Notes under the pieces: model-generated
The model's input: the letters and a program-made list of their open reading frames with translations, nothing else
Told to the model about the DNA's origin: nothing
The model's database searches: none
Shown here: piece after piece, positions 33,108-40,915 of the stretch
How the letters are laid out: the number at the start of each line of letters is the position of its first letter
How positions within the stretch are numbered: the stretch's first letter is position 1
Translations under genes and position numbers: made by a program
From: Methylobacterium hispanicum
Lineage (GTDB): Bacteria; Pseudomonadota; Alphaproteobacteria; Rhizobiales; Beijerinckiaceae
DNA length: 62,813 nt
Reading direction: 5' to 3'
Assembly (NCBI RefSeq): GCF_022179285.1
Contig: NZ_BPQO01000035.1
Location: forward strand, 1 to 62,813

Positions 33108-35354
33108 TCACTCGGCAGTCCAGTTATCGGGATCGTCTGCATCGAACCCGATGTCGTCGGCCGCCGCCGCCGGCATGGTCGCCGCCGGCACGGTCGCCGC
33201 CGCGGTGACGGGCGGTGATCGTGCCGGCTCGGCGGCGACCGAGTCGTCCTGCGCCGCGCGGACCGGGCGCCCGCCGGTCTTGCGGCCCCCCTGCCCGATG
33301 CGGGGCGCAGGCGCCGCCTGGCCGTCGGCCGCGGCCGACGGCGCGGCCTTCCTCGGGCGCCGGGTCCGCAGCCGCTCGGCCTCGTGGGCGTTCTCGTCAG
33401 CGACGTCCCAGGCCACCTCGAACATCGGGTCGTCCGCGTGCTCGCGGAACCAGTCGACGTCGGTGCTGGCCAACCGCTGCGGCTTGACGCCGGCCTTGCG
33501 GCATTCGGCGCGAAGCAGCTCCATCGCGCGGACGAGGGTCGCGCGTGCGACGCGCTGGCCCTCCAGCGTCATGCGACGCGCCGTCCGGACCACGTCGCGC
33601 CACTCGGCAAGGGAGGTGCCGTCCGCCAAGGCGTCGTCGCAGGGAACCCTGATCCACCCGGCCTCCTCGTCCACCAGGACGAGGAGGTGGCCGAGATCGG
33701 ACGCATCGACCTTGACGAGGAACTCCTCGCCGAAGTGGAAGCCTTTCCTGCGGCGGACGCCCTTCAGCTCGTCCGACTGGAAGGTGAGCCCGAGGAAGGT
33801 GATCCCGTGCCGCTGGATGGTCCTCGGGACCACGAGCGCGATGAGCGGGTCGAGGTCGTCGGCCGACGGCGGCAGGCGCGTGCCGTAGCCGATCAGGTCC
33901 TGCCAGCGCTGCAGGGGCGTGCGTCCCAGCAGCCCGCCATGCTTGCGGTTGTGATAGATGTCGACGACCCAGATCGTGAAGAATTCGATGAGCTGGGCGA
34001 GGGTCAGGGCGGCTTGCCCGACGCTGTCGTAGTCGCCCCGCTCGCGCACGTCCCGGAAGGTCCGGCCCGGCAGGTAGGCGCAGAAGTCGCGCGCGATCGT
34101 GCCGAGGGCCCGCTCGACCTTGCCCTTCAGGTGGGGCTTGCGCCGGGGCATGTAGCGAAGCTCGAACCGCAGCTGCCCGGCGGCCGCCTTCATCGAGCGG
34201 GAGTGGAATTCCCGTCCGTTGTCGAGCTTGACCACCTCCGGCACGCCGAACACGGGCCAGGACGTCTCGACGCGGACGCGGGTCAGGTCCTTCGGCAGCA
34301 CCGCCATGCGCAGGCAATGCATCACCGAGGTCCAGGAGGGGCGCTCTTCGCTGAGATGGAACCCGACGATCATCCGGGTGGCCGCACAGATGGCGACCGT
34401 GAGCCAGACGCGCTTGGTGCGCTTGTCCTTCCGACGCCGGTTCCGCGCCGGGGTGCCGTCGCCTTCCAGAACCAGCACGTCGAGCGGCGTGTGGTCGATC
34501 TCGACGATTTCGAGCGGCCGCGTCGCCTGAGGAGCCTTCTTGACGTGCCGGAAGGCCTGCTCCGCCTCCGCGGGGCCCTGGCGGTGATAGATCTCGTCGA
34601 ACCGACTGACGTTCGCCTTCACCCAGCGCCGGATGGTCATGGCGTCGGGCACATCGAGGGGCACGGCGCGCGTCTTGTTCTCGCGCTCGACCCGGCCCTG
34701 GATGAACAGGATGACGTGGCTGAGGGGGGGGCCGTTCCGGATGAGCCAGTCCTCGCGCACCCGCTCGGCGAGGATCACCTCGACTTCCGGGTCGAGGCGG
34801 AAACCCGCCCGCCCCTTCTGGTCGTGCAACGGGATCAGCGCCGCGAGGGCCCTGCCCCCCTTGCGCCAGCGCCCGTACCAACCCTTCAGCGAGGACCCGC
34901 TCACCCGTTCGAGCGGCACGTCGTCGGGATGGGAGCCCTCGTTCTCGATGACCCGTTGCCGACGCTCCGCCGCGACGAGCTTCGCGATCTCGGCGTAGCC
35001 CTTCAGGACCTTCTTGTGGGTCCGCTCGGCGAAGCACCGGTCGCAGGCCTGCATGTAGTCGAGGCGCATCAGCGCCGCGTCCTGCTGGCGGACATCGAAC
35101 GTGTCGATGGTGCGGAGGAGGTTGTCCTGGACGCCTTGGGGCAGGCCCGCGGTCGTGTCCTCCACCAGTTGAAGGCGCCTCGGCTCGCCGAAGTAGAGGT
35201 CGGCCAGCTCGGCATGGCTCTTCGTGACCGAGACCGGCCTCGCCCCGAGCGTGCGCAGGGTGACGCCGCTCGCGTCGCGCGAGAGCACCTTGTGGTAGAC
35301 GCCCTCGACGATGACGAGGGCGCCCTCCTGCAGGCGGATCTGGCAAGCGCCCAT
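33108..35354 (-). CDS. tniA: TniA/TnsB-family DDE transposase
   Basis: The 748-residue transposase has N-terminal helical DNA-binding domains and an rve-type catalytic core. The triad is D287 (IVEIDHTPLDVL), D378 (VVKLDNGREF) and E414 (KGKVERALGTI). The usual GRTPLQRW motif follows near residue 480. The C-terminal 60 residues are Ala/Pro-rich and disordered-looking, ending DADDPDNWTAE, a probable contact for the ATPase. ATG 35354 starts two bases after the stop of the preceding 70-aa gene. All catalytic residues are intact, so the element could be active. Confidence 0.9.
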   Translation of the reverse strand: MGACQIRLQEGALVIVEGVYHKVLSRDASGVTLRTLGARPVSVTKSHAELADLYFGEPRRLQLVEDTTAGLPQGVQDNLLRTIDTFDVRQQDAALMRLDYMQACDRCFAERTHKKVLKGYAEIAKLVAAERRQRVIENEGSHPDDVPLERVSGSSLKGWYGRWRKGGRALAALIPLHDQKGRAGFRLDPEVEVILAERVREDWLIRNGPPLSHVILFIQGRVERENKTRAVPLDVPDAMTIRRWVKANVSRFDEIYHRQGPAEAEQAFRHVKKAPQATRPLEIVEIDHTPLDVLVLEGDGTPARNRRRKDKRTKRVWLTVAICAATRMIVGFHLSEERPSWTSVMHCLRMAVLPKDLTRVRVETSWPVFGVPEVVKLDNGREFHSRSMKAAAGQLRFELRYMPRRKPHLKGKVERALGTIARDFCAYLPGRTFRDVRERGDYDSVGQAALTLAQLIEFFTIWVVDIYHNRKHGGLLGRTPLQRWQDLIGYGTRLPPSADDLDPLIALVVPRTIQRHGITFLGLTFQSDELKGVRRRKGFHFGEEFLVKVDASDLGHLLVLVDEEAGWIRVPCDDALADGTSLAEWRDVVRTARRMTLEGQRVARATLVRAMELLRAECRKAGVKPQRLASTDVDWFREHADDPMFEVAWDVADENAHEAERLRTRRPRKAAPSAAADGQAAPAPRIGQGGRKTGGRPVRAAQDDSVAAEPARSPPVTAAATVPAATMPAAAADDIGFDADDPDNWTAE

Positions 35355-35356
35355 GT

Positions 35357-35569
35357 TCAACGCCGCCCCCTCCCGGGCTCGGACACGCGCAGCCGCCCGC
35401 TGCGGCAAAGGTCCAGCATCGCGGCCTCGCTCAGGAAAAGCGTGACGGGATCGGGCCCGAGCCGGCGCAAGAGGACGCCGGCCGCGGCGCGCGCGATGGC
35501 GTGGGGGATCCCGTCGACGAGCGCGACCGCGCCGCGGTGCGTGCGGATCTGAGACCGATCTCCTGTCAT
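35357..35569 (-). CDS. small protein of the transposition operon
   Basis: The 70-residue protein lies between the TnsA-like gene (gap four bases) and tniA (gap two bases), so it is certainly co-translated. It is predicted to be a small mixed fold (GAVALVDGIPHAIARAAAGVLLRRLG, then VTLFLSEAAMLDLCRSGRLRV) with no known motif. Tn7 and Tn5053 operons do not normally have a gene here. It could be a transposition cofactor or a remnant of the TnsB N-terminus. Confidence 0.65.
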   Translation of the reverse strand: MTGDRSQIRTHRGAVALVDGIPHAIARAAAGVLLRRLGPDPVTLFLSEAAMLDLCRSGRLRVSEPGRGRR

Positions 35570-35573
35570 GGGG

Positions 35574-36260
35574 CTACCTCCGGCTCGGGGAACGGCGGAC
35601 AAGGGCGTGGTCGTCGAACGGTCGGCCGGGTTCGGTGAGCTCGGCTTCCCCGCGCGCGACCAGGGCGACGACGGCCCGGAAGGCGCGGGTCCCGAGGCCC
35701 GAGGCCGCTCGGAGCTCCCGGACGCGGGCCTCGCCGCCGAAGCGGTCCAGGACGACGCGGATGGTGTGCTGCTCCGCCTCGTCGACGACGAAGCTTCGCT
35801 CGCTCGCGACGAGCGCCGCGTTCGCGACCCGGAGCGCGTCGATCTCGACCTCGGTCCAGAGCTCGAAGCCGTGGTAGCCGGCCGCGATGGCGCCCGCCGC
35901 CAAGCGGGGCCGGATCTCGTCCCAGCCGAGCCTGATCACCCGCTTCAGCGGCTTGACCTCGACGCAGAGGCGCCGCCCGTCGTCGATCTCGACGGCGAAG
36001 TCCGGCGTGTAGGTGTGCCACCGGACGCCGTCGTGCCACCGGAACGGGACGGGCTCCTCCTGGTAGCGCAGGACGGCGTCGTCCTGCTCCAGGAGGAGGA
36101 TGAAATCCCGCGCGAGGAGGCCCTCGTAGGCCACCATGCGGTGGCCCATGCCCGGCTTGCCGGAGGGGATCTCGCCCGTGATGCAGTCCCGCCGTCCGGT
36201 GACGATCCGGCGGGACGGATTCGGCTTGCCGACATGCCGGCTTCGCAGGGTCCGGGACAT
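35574..36260 (-). CDS. TnsA-like heteromeric transposase endonuclease
   Basis: The 228-residue protein matches the N-terminal catalytic fold of TnsA, a restriction-enzyme-like nuclease that cuts the 5' ends of the element. The likely metal site is E46 (VAYEGLLARDFILLLEQD), D87 (WHTYTPDFAVEI) and E101-V-K103 (RLCVEVKPLKRV). A C-terminal winged-helix-like part (EAEQHTIRVVLDRFGGEARVRELRAASG) would contact TniA/TnsB or TnsC. ATG 36260 overlaps the stop of the upstream gene by one base (TGATG). Confidence 0.87.
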   Translation of the reverse strand: MSRTLRSRHVGKPNPSRRIVTGRRDCITGEIPSGKPGMGHRMVAYEGLLARDFILLLEQDDAVLRYQEEPVPFRWHDGVRWHTYTPDFAVEIDDGRRLCVEVKPLKRVIRLGWDEIRPRLAAGAIAAGYHGFELWTEVEIDALRVANAALVASERSFVVDEAEQHTIRVVLDRFGGEARVRELRAASGLGTRAFRAVVALVARGEAELTEPGRPFDDHALVRRSPSRR

Positions 36261-37423
36261 CAGGCCCCTGCCCCGGCGCCGGGCATCCGCGCGGGCGCGG
36301 CCGCCGCCCCCAGGCGGATTGGATACCGCGTCACCCCCTCCTGCCAGCGGTCCAGCGGGGTCCGCCCGTCCCGGCGCGAGCGGCCGAGGTCGTGCTGGCT
36401 GAGCCAATCCTGCACCGCGGCCATCAGGCCGTCGGCCGTCGCCACCGCGGCCCCGGTCGCGGCGAGCCATTGCCCCAGGCCCGCCGCCGGCGCGGCCCCG
36501 CCCGCGGAGGCCGCCGGGCCGAAGCGCAGCTCGATCCCGAGCGCCGCCGCGGACCGCAGGACCGATTCGCTGCGGAACCGGGGGGCGTGGTCGAGCAGGA
36601 GGGCGTCCGGGAGACCGAGGCAGAGGCGGGCGACGCCGAGCGGCTCCGGCGTGGCTGCGGCCGGCCGGGCACCGAAGAGCCCGAGGACGGCGTCGCCGTC
36701 GGGCTCCGTCGTGGAGAGCCTCGCCGCGACCGTCACGCCGCTGTAGGCGTCCCGCGCGGTCAGCAGGTGGACGCGATCCGTGTCGAGTTCCGGCAGCGCG
36801 ATGTCGAGGGTCTCCTCGCCGACGACCACCTCGCCCAAGGGGTGCCCGCTCGACATGTGCAGGAACCGGAAGACCTGCCGGGCGGGCGCCGCGGATCCGC
36901 GCGCCGGCGGCCGCATGCGGGCGCGGATCATCCGGCGAAGGGTGCCGGGCGCCGGCACCTGGTCGGGCGCGCACCCGCGGGCCAGGGCCTCTTCCCGGCA
37001 CCGCTGCAGCGCCGCCTGCGTCAACAGGGAGAGCGAGGGCGCCGGCCGCAGGCGGGCCTGGGCGGCGGCCTCGTCGGCCACGGACCCGATCCAGGCGGCC
37101 CAGCGGGGCCGGGCCGGCACGGACCGCCGCCGGTCGGCGAGCGCGGCCACCTGCCCGCCGCTCGTGCGGAGCAGCCGCTGCCACCGCCTGACCTGCCGCA
37201 GCGACGGCCACTTGACGTCGTCCACCTCACGGCCGACCGCCGCGAAGGCGGCCGGCACGGCATCGGCGCCGCACGCGCCGGCCGGCAGGCCTTCCAGGGC
37301 CTGCACATAGGCCAGGCGCCGTCCGGCGCGGGCGCGCTGCGCCTCCGTCAGCTCCGAGAGGGCCGGCGGATCCGCCGGGGCGAGGGAGTCGCTCTGGACG
37401 GGAAAAAGTTCGAGCTGCGTCAT
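36260..37423 (-). CDS. degenerate TniA/TnsB-like second transposase
   Basis: The 387-residue protein resembles TniA in layout: a helical DNA-binding part (SLRQVRRWQRLLRTSGGQVA, then VPAPGTLRRMIRARMRP), an rve-like core, and GRTPLDRWQEG (353-363), parallel to TniA's GRTPLQRWQDL. The catalytic residues do not hold: TniA D287 lines up with G202 (VVVGEETLDIAL), the second Asp is kept (D278, LLLDHAPRF), and the Glu position falls on Q318 (GLGQWL). The gap rules and alignment were made by eye. It is coupled to the TnsA-like gene and probably serves a structural or DNA-binding role in the transpososome. Confidence 0.7.
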   Translation of the reverse strand: MTQLELFPVQSDSLAPADPPALSELTEAQRARAGRRLAYVQALEGLPAGACGADAVPAAFAAVGREVDDVKWPSLRQVRRWQRLLRTSGGQVAALADRRRSVPARPRWAAWIGSVADEAAAQARLRPAPSLSLLTQAALQRCREEALARGCAPDQVPAPGTLRRMIRARMRPPARGSAAPARQVFRFLHMSSGHPLGEVVVGEETLDIALPELDTDRVHLLTARDAYSGVTVAARLSTTEPDGDAVLGLFGARPAAATPEPLGVARLCLGLPDALLLDHAPRFRSESVLRSAAALGIELRFGPAASAGGAAPAAGLGQWLAATGAAVATADGLMAAVQDWLSQHDLGRSRRDGRTPLDRWQEGVTRYPIRLGAAAAPARMPGAGAGA

Positions 37424-37514
37424 GACCGCGGCGGTCCTCTGAAAGCCCGTGGCGGGCGTTGATGGAAGCTGGGCGAGGCGGCCCCGGCACTCGGGCCGGG
37501 GCCGGTCGTGCGGG

Positions 37515-37667
37515 CTAGTCCTCGGGCGCCTGGTCGTCCCAGGCCTCGGGCGTGAACTTGCCGGTGGGGTGGCCGAGAAGGAGGCCGAGGTCGTCGTCCC
37601 ACGCGTCGAAGGCGGGATCGACGAAGCGGTCGCCGGCGGGCGGCTCGCCGCCGTACTGATCGGTCAA
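37515..37667 (-). CDS. small acidic protein before the transposition operon
   Basis: The 50-residue protein is strongly acidic and aromatic (DRFVDPAFDAWDDDLGLLLG, then KFTPEAWDDQAPED) and has no family. TTG 37667 is chosen because AGGAG sits seven bases upstream and it gives an open frame to the stop. It is 91 bases before the degenerate transposase start and may be the first gene of the operon or a separate regulator. Confidence 0.5.
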   Translation of the reverse strand: MTDQYGGEPPAGDRFVDPAFDAWDDDLGLLLGHPTGKFTPEAWDDQAPED

Positions 37668-37933
37668 GGGCGTTCTCCTGGGGTCGCGAGGTCGGTGGCC
37701 CGGTCGAGGGCGTCCGTCGGACGGCCCCGGCTCGGCGGCATCAGGCGGCCGGGACACCCCAAGGAGGCGACACGCGCAGGCCCTTGCTTTCACGCGCGGG
37801 AGCTGGCATACGTGTCGGGCCTCGGCGTGTGCCTCATCCGGTCGGTGCGGTAGTTTCACGGTCGCGGTCGAAAAGGCTCGGACGTCGCTTGGGCCGGGGA
37901 TTCCACTCCCCTTCCCGGCGCGGTCGAGCGATA

Positions 37934-38053
37934 CACCTGCGGTGGCTTGGTGGTTAGACGCAGGTGATCTCAAGGCGTGCGGCCCTCGGGCCGTGCGCCT
38001 TTGTCATGACTCATGGGGCGCGACCGGAGCCGGTCGCGGAGGGTCGCGCGACC
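37934..38053. repeat. cluster of inverted repeats near the transposon's likely right side
   Basis: Within 120 bases lie CACCTGCG/CGCAGGTG (37934-37941 with 37959-37966), a long hairpin GGCGTGCGGCC/GGCCGTGCGCC (37974-37999, followed by TTTGT), CGCGACCGG/CCGGTCGCG (38019-38027 with 38030-38038) and the palindrome GGTCGCGCGACC (38042-38053). GGTCGCG therefore occurs four times in alternating orientation. The remainder of 37668-38126 shows no gene. Possible transposase-binding array, operator or terminator cluster. Confidence 0.5.
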
Positions 38054-38108
38054 GCCCACGGCGGACGCGAACCGGTCTGATCTGGCCGGGCATTGTTACT
38101 CTCCCTCG

Positions 38109-38127
38109 AAGTCCCGGGACGGGACTT
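38109..38127 (-). terminator. hairpin at the stop of the winged-helix gene
   Basis: Perfect arms AAGTCCCG and CGGGACTT surround a three-base loop and directly follow the leftward gene's stop codon. No long T run follows, so it is a hairpin of terminator type rather than a proven intrinsic terminator. Confidence 0.45.
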
Positions 38128-38624
38128 TACTCGGTTTCGCCCTGAGACGGCTGCGCCCGGAACTGGCCGAGCGCGTACCACATCTTCGCCTTCCGGTCGT
38201 GGATTATTTTCCCATCGCGCTTAAGCTTGGTCTTGGACTTCTCCGAGGCGTCGAGCTGGTAGCCGGCTTTCCGGACGACCTCGTTCACCTCGGCGCCGGA
38301 CATCCCCCGGGGGCCCGCCTTCGCCAACGCCGTGACGATCACCTTCGCGACCGGGCCGGTGACCGCGGGCAGTTGCAGGGGCTCCGCCCCCGGCCGATCC
38401 GCATCCGCGGCCGCCCGCGGGAGGGCCACGGCCGGCGCGAGGCCGGAGCGCTCCAACGTGCCGATCAGGTGGTCGATGCCGGCCAGTTCGGTGGCGATCT
38501 CGCGAAGCTTCGCGGCACCGGCCAGCATCGCCGACCGCACGGCTTCGTGCATCTCCGCCTCGGCCTGCCGGGCCTGCTCGCGCAGCCTCTCCCGCGCCTG
38601 TTGCAGTTCGGTGAGCACGACCAT
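38127..38624 (-). CDS. coiled-coil plus winged-helix-like protein
   Basis: The 165-residue protein has an N-terminal coiled coil (LTELQQARERLREQARQAEAEMHEAVR, then LREIATELAGIDHLIGTLE) and a C-terminal domain resembling a winged helix (PVAKVIVTALAKAGPRGMSGAEVNEVV, then DASEKSKTKLKRDGKIIHDRKAKMWYAL). It looks like a small DNA-binding regulator or DNA-bridging protein. ATG 38624 follows GGGGGA; a TTG nine bases upstream is possible. It heads away from a four-gene minus-strand block. Confidence 0.65.
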   Translation of the reverse strand: MVVLTELQQARERLREQARQAEAEMHEAVRSAMLAGAAKLREIATELAGIDHLIGTLERSGLAPAVALPRAAADADRPGAEPLQLPAVTGPVAKVIVTALAKAGPRGMSGAEVNEVVRKAGYQLDASEKSKTKLKRDGKIIHDRKAKMWYALGQFRAQPSQGETE

Positions 38625-38876
38625 CCCCCACAAGGCCCGCGGGCGGTCGCGCCCAGGCCGATTTTGAAATCCTACCCGGTCGCGGACCCCGTGGCAACCG
38701 GGTGAGACCCGGCCGCAAGGCGCCTGGTTAACGGGGTCCTGCCTGACCGACCCTGCTTCCGGCCGGGTGGCTTCCCGTCCGGACCGGCCGCGCAGACCTG
38801 GCCGGGCGCGCCCGCGGGCGGCGAGCCCGGGCCGGGCGTGCCGGCGCGCTCCGGCCGTTGGCCGGGTGACTCGGCG

Positions 38877-40253
38877 TCACCCCGCCCGGTAGGCCGCGGC
38901 CGGACCGACCGGCTCGCGCGACATGAAGGGCTGCCCCCTGCCCTCCGCCCAGGCGAAGCCAAGCGCGGCCAGCGCCGCCGTCAGCTGCGCGTCGTCGGCG
39001 GGAGCGATCCGCAGCCCGGCCCCCTCCGCGTCCGCGATCGCGACGAGCCGCTCCAGGAAGCCTGGGCGCGGCGCCCGCCCGGCCAGGCCGCCTACGACCA
39101 GGTCCCCCTCCCCCGACAGGCCCAGCGGCAGGTCCGGCAGGTCGTCCCCCCGGGTCAGCCGGCGCATGACCCGGTGCGCGGCGGTGTCGAGCTCGGCCGG
39201 GACCGAGGCGTCCAGCAGGGTGTCGGCCGCCGCGTCGGAGACCCGCGCCGCGCCGCCGCCCGGCAGGACCGCCGCGACGGACAGCTCGATCCCGCCGGCC
39301 CGGAGGTCGAAGCGGGCCGACAGGACGAGGCGGACAGCGGTGCGCGTCACGGTGATCGCCACCGCCCCGTCGAGTCCCTCGCCCGCGGCGTAGGACGCCG
39401 GACCCACCGCCAGTCCCCGATGCCGGCGCAGCAGGCGACCCAGGGCGGGGCCGAGCTCCGCGTCGACGATGTCCCGCGCGAGCGCGTCGGCGAGGCGCCG
39501 CCGCCAAGCCGGGCCGTCGCGGTCGCTCCTCCGGGCGCCGGGGGCCGGCAGCGCCCGGAGGACCGCGGCGGCGTGGCGGAAGCGCTGCCCGGCACTCGCG
39601 CCCAGCGCCTCTCGGTAGAGCGCATCCGCGACGGCCTCGACCAGCGGCGGCAGCCCCTTGGCCAGGGCCGCCCGCAGCCGCCGGCCGGCCGAGGCGGCCT
39701 GCGCCGCCCGGCTTGCCTCGCCGGCATCCGCCATCAGCGCCGCGGCCTGCCGCGCCTCCGGCGCGACCGTGAACGCGAGCGCCTCCAGCTCGTCGGAGGC
39801 CCGGAGGACCGCCGGCAGGCAATCGAGGAAGCGGAGGGCGCGCTCGACATGCGCGCGGGCGGAGGCGCCATCCTCGGGGATCCAGCGGGCGGCCCTGAGC
39901 AGGGCATCCCGCACCTGCGCGTGATCCGCCGGCGCGAAGGCCCCGGGGAGCGCGCGCAGGAGCGCGCGGTCGGCCGCCGCGCGCGACCGCGCCAGGGGGA
40001 GGACGATCCCGTCGTCCCAGACCTGCCGGAGATCCTTCCGGATCGCCCGCCTCAGGGCCGCGATCCGGGTCGCCCGGATGCCGCCGGCCACGAACGCCGC
40101 GTGCAGGTTCTCCATCGTCGCGTCGACCGTGTGCCGGGTGGCCGGGTGCGAGAGCGTCGCGATGGTTCGCCACGCCGTCGCGAGCTCTCCCGCGTCCGTT
40201 TGCGTGGGGCTGCTTCCGGCGCGGGAGGCCGGGACGACGGGAGCGGGGTGCAT
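38877..40253 (-). CDS. large unrecognised helical protein
   Basis: The 458-residue protein is Ala/Arg/Leu-rich and helical for the first 300 residues (for example ATMENLHAAFVAGGIRATRI, DALLRAARWIPEDGASARAHVER, FRHAAAVLRALPAPG). A beta-rich part follows (GAVAITVTRTAVRLVLSARF, GGIELSVAAVLPGGG). There is no signal, membrane helix or nucleotide motif. ATG 40253 is chosen because the frame upstream is not protein-like. It lies in a block of four co-directional genes beyond the transposition operon and could be cargo. Confidence 0.6.
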   Translation of the reverse strand: MHPAPVVPASRAGSSPTQTDAGELATAWRTIATLSHPATRHTVDATMENLHAAFVAGGIRATRIAALRRAIRKDLRQVWDDGIVLPLARSRAAADRALLRALPGAFAPADHAQVRDALLRAARWIPEDGASARAHVERALRFLDCLPAVLRASDELEALAFTVAPEARQAAALMADAGEASRAAQAASAGRRLRAALAKGLPPLVEAVADALYREALGASAGQRFRHAAAVLRALPAPGARRSDRDGPAWRRRLADALARDIVDAELGPALGRLLRRHRGLAVGPASYAAGEGLDGAVAITVTRTAVRLVLSARFDLRAGGIELSVAAVLPGGGAARVSDAAADTLLDASVPAELDTAAHRVMRRLTRGDDLPDLPLGLSGEGDLVVGGLAGRAPRPGFLERLVAIADAEGAGLRIAPADDAQLTAALAALGFAWAEGRGQPFMSREPVGPAAAYRAG

Positions 40254-40459
40254 GGCCGGAGGATGCCCAGGAACGCGAGCGTCCGGCCGGGCGATAGGCC
40301 GCGGGACCGCGCCAGGCCGGCGCGATGGATCCAGGGCGCTTCGATCCGGGCCGCGGACGGCGCCCGGGAATCGGGCGCACGCCCCATTGTGCGGGCCACG
40401 GAGCAAGCCACAATCGGCGCCGCCCGGGCCGTGCCGCATCCCCTGCACCGGCGCGCGCC

Positions 40460-40858
40460 TCAGGTCGCCTCGCCGGTGTCCCAGGACGCCCAGGAGCCCG
40501 GCAGCGACGCGGTCTCGCGGGCGAGCCGGACGAAGGTGGCGAGGTCCTCGTTGGCGTCGTCGAAGGCGCCGTCGAGCAGGGTCCACGCCTCCGGCGCGGC
40601 GAGCGCCGCGCCATCGGCGAAGCCGCGGTCGTCCGGCCCGGTCCGCCCGCGGTCCCGCGGCGAGGCCGGGTCGACGGCCGCGCCCGGGTCGCGGGCGAGA
40701 CGGCCGGCGAGCCGCCCGGCGCGGCCCCGGGCGCGGTCCGGGCGGCCCCGGCCCGGCCCGGGCGAGCGCGCCGGCCCGGGCCGGCGGGGCCTGGGATTCG
40801 CCGCGCGCCCGGGCGTTGCCCTGGAGGGGGCGCCGCGGGTGTTCGCCAATGTCGTCAT
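40460..40858 (-). CDS. small hypothetical protein
   Basis: The 132-residue protein has an Arg/Pro/Gly-rich low-complexity N-terminal half. Its C-terminal part is acidic and helical (PEAWTLLDGAFDDANEDLATF, then VRLARETASLPGSWASWD). ATG 40858 is preceded by CGGAGA eight bases upstream. No family is recognised. It belongs to the minus-strand block that starts at 41752. Confidence 0.5.
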   Translation of the reverse strand: MTTLANTRGAPSRATPGRAANPRPRRPGPARSPGPGRGRPDRARGRAGRLAGRLARDPGAAVDPASPRDRGRTGPDDRGFADGAALAAPEAWTLLDGAFDDANEDLATFVRLARETASLPGSWASWDTGEAT

Positions 40859-40915
40859 CGTCGTCTCCGTCGCAGCAGGATCGATGGGGTGGCGCAGGTC
40901 GGAGGGGTTGCCGGC

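Larger units (their letters stand above)
30106..37667 (-). mobile_element. core of a Tn7-like/Tn5053-like transposon
   Basis: Six tightly spaced minus-strand genes form a transposition operon: degenerate transposase, TnsA-like endonuclease, a 70-aa protein, TniA, TniB and TniQ, preceded by a 50-aa acidic protein gene. Having TnsA places it with Tn7-like elements that cut and paste rather than with TnsA-less Tn5053-type elements. Ends and target duplication were not located. Cargo probably extends to the left, where the ubiquitin-like and RES modules lie. Confidence 0.8.

Noticed and set aside
32138..33218. Two plus-strand open frames opposite tniB
   Set aside because: The minus frame contains the Walker A and B motifs. 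The plus frames have no recognisable domain.
33384..35552. Long plus-strand open frame opposite tniA
   Set aside because: High GC makes antisense frames stay open. The minus strand has intact DDE residues and operon spacing, while the plus frame is an acidic low-complexity shadow.
37940..38010. Possible tRNA in GGTGGCTTGGTGGTTAGACGC
   Set aside because: The D-loop-like stretch has no matching acceptor stem, anticodon arm or GGTTCGA T-arm, and it overlaps hairpins that explain it better.
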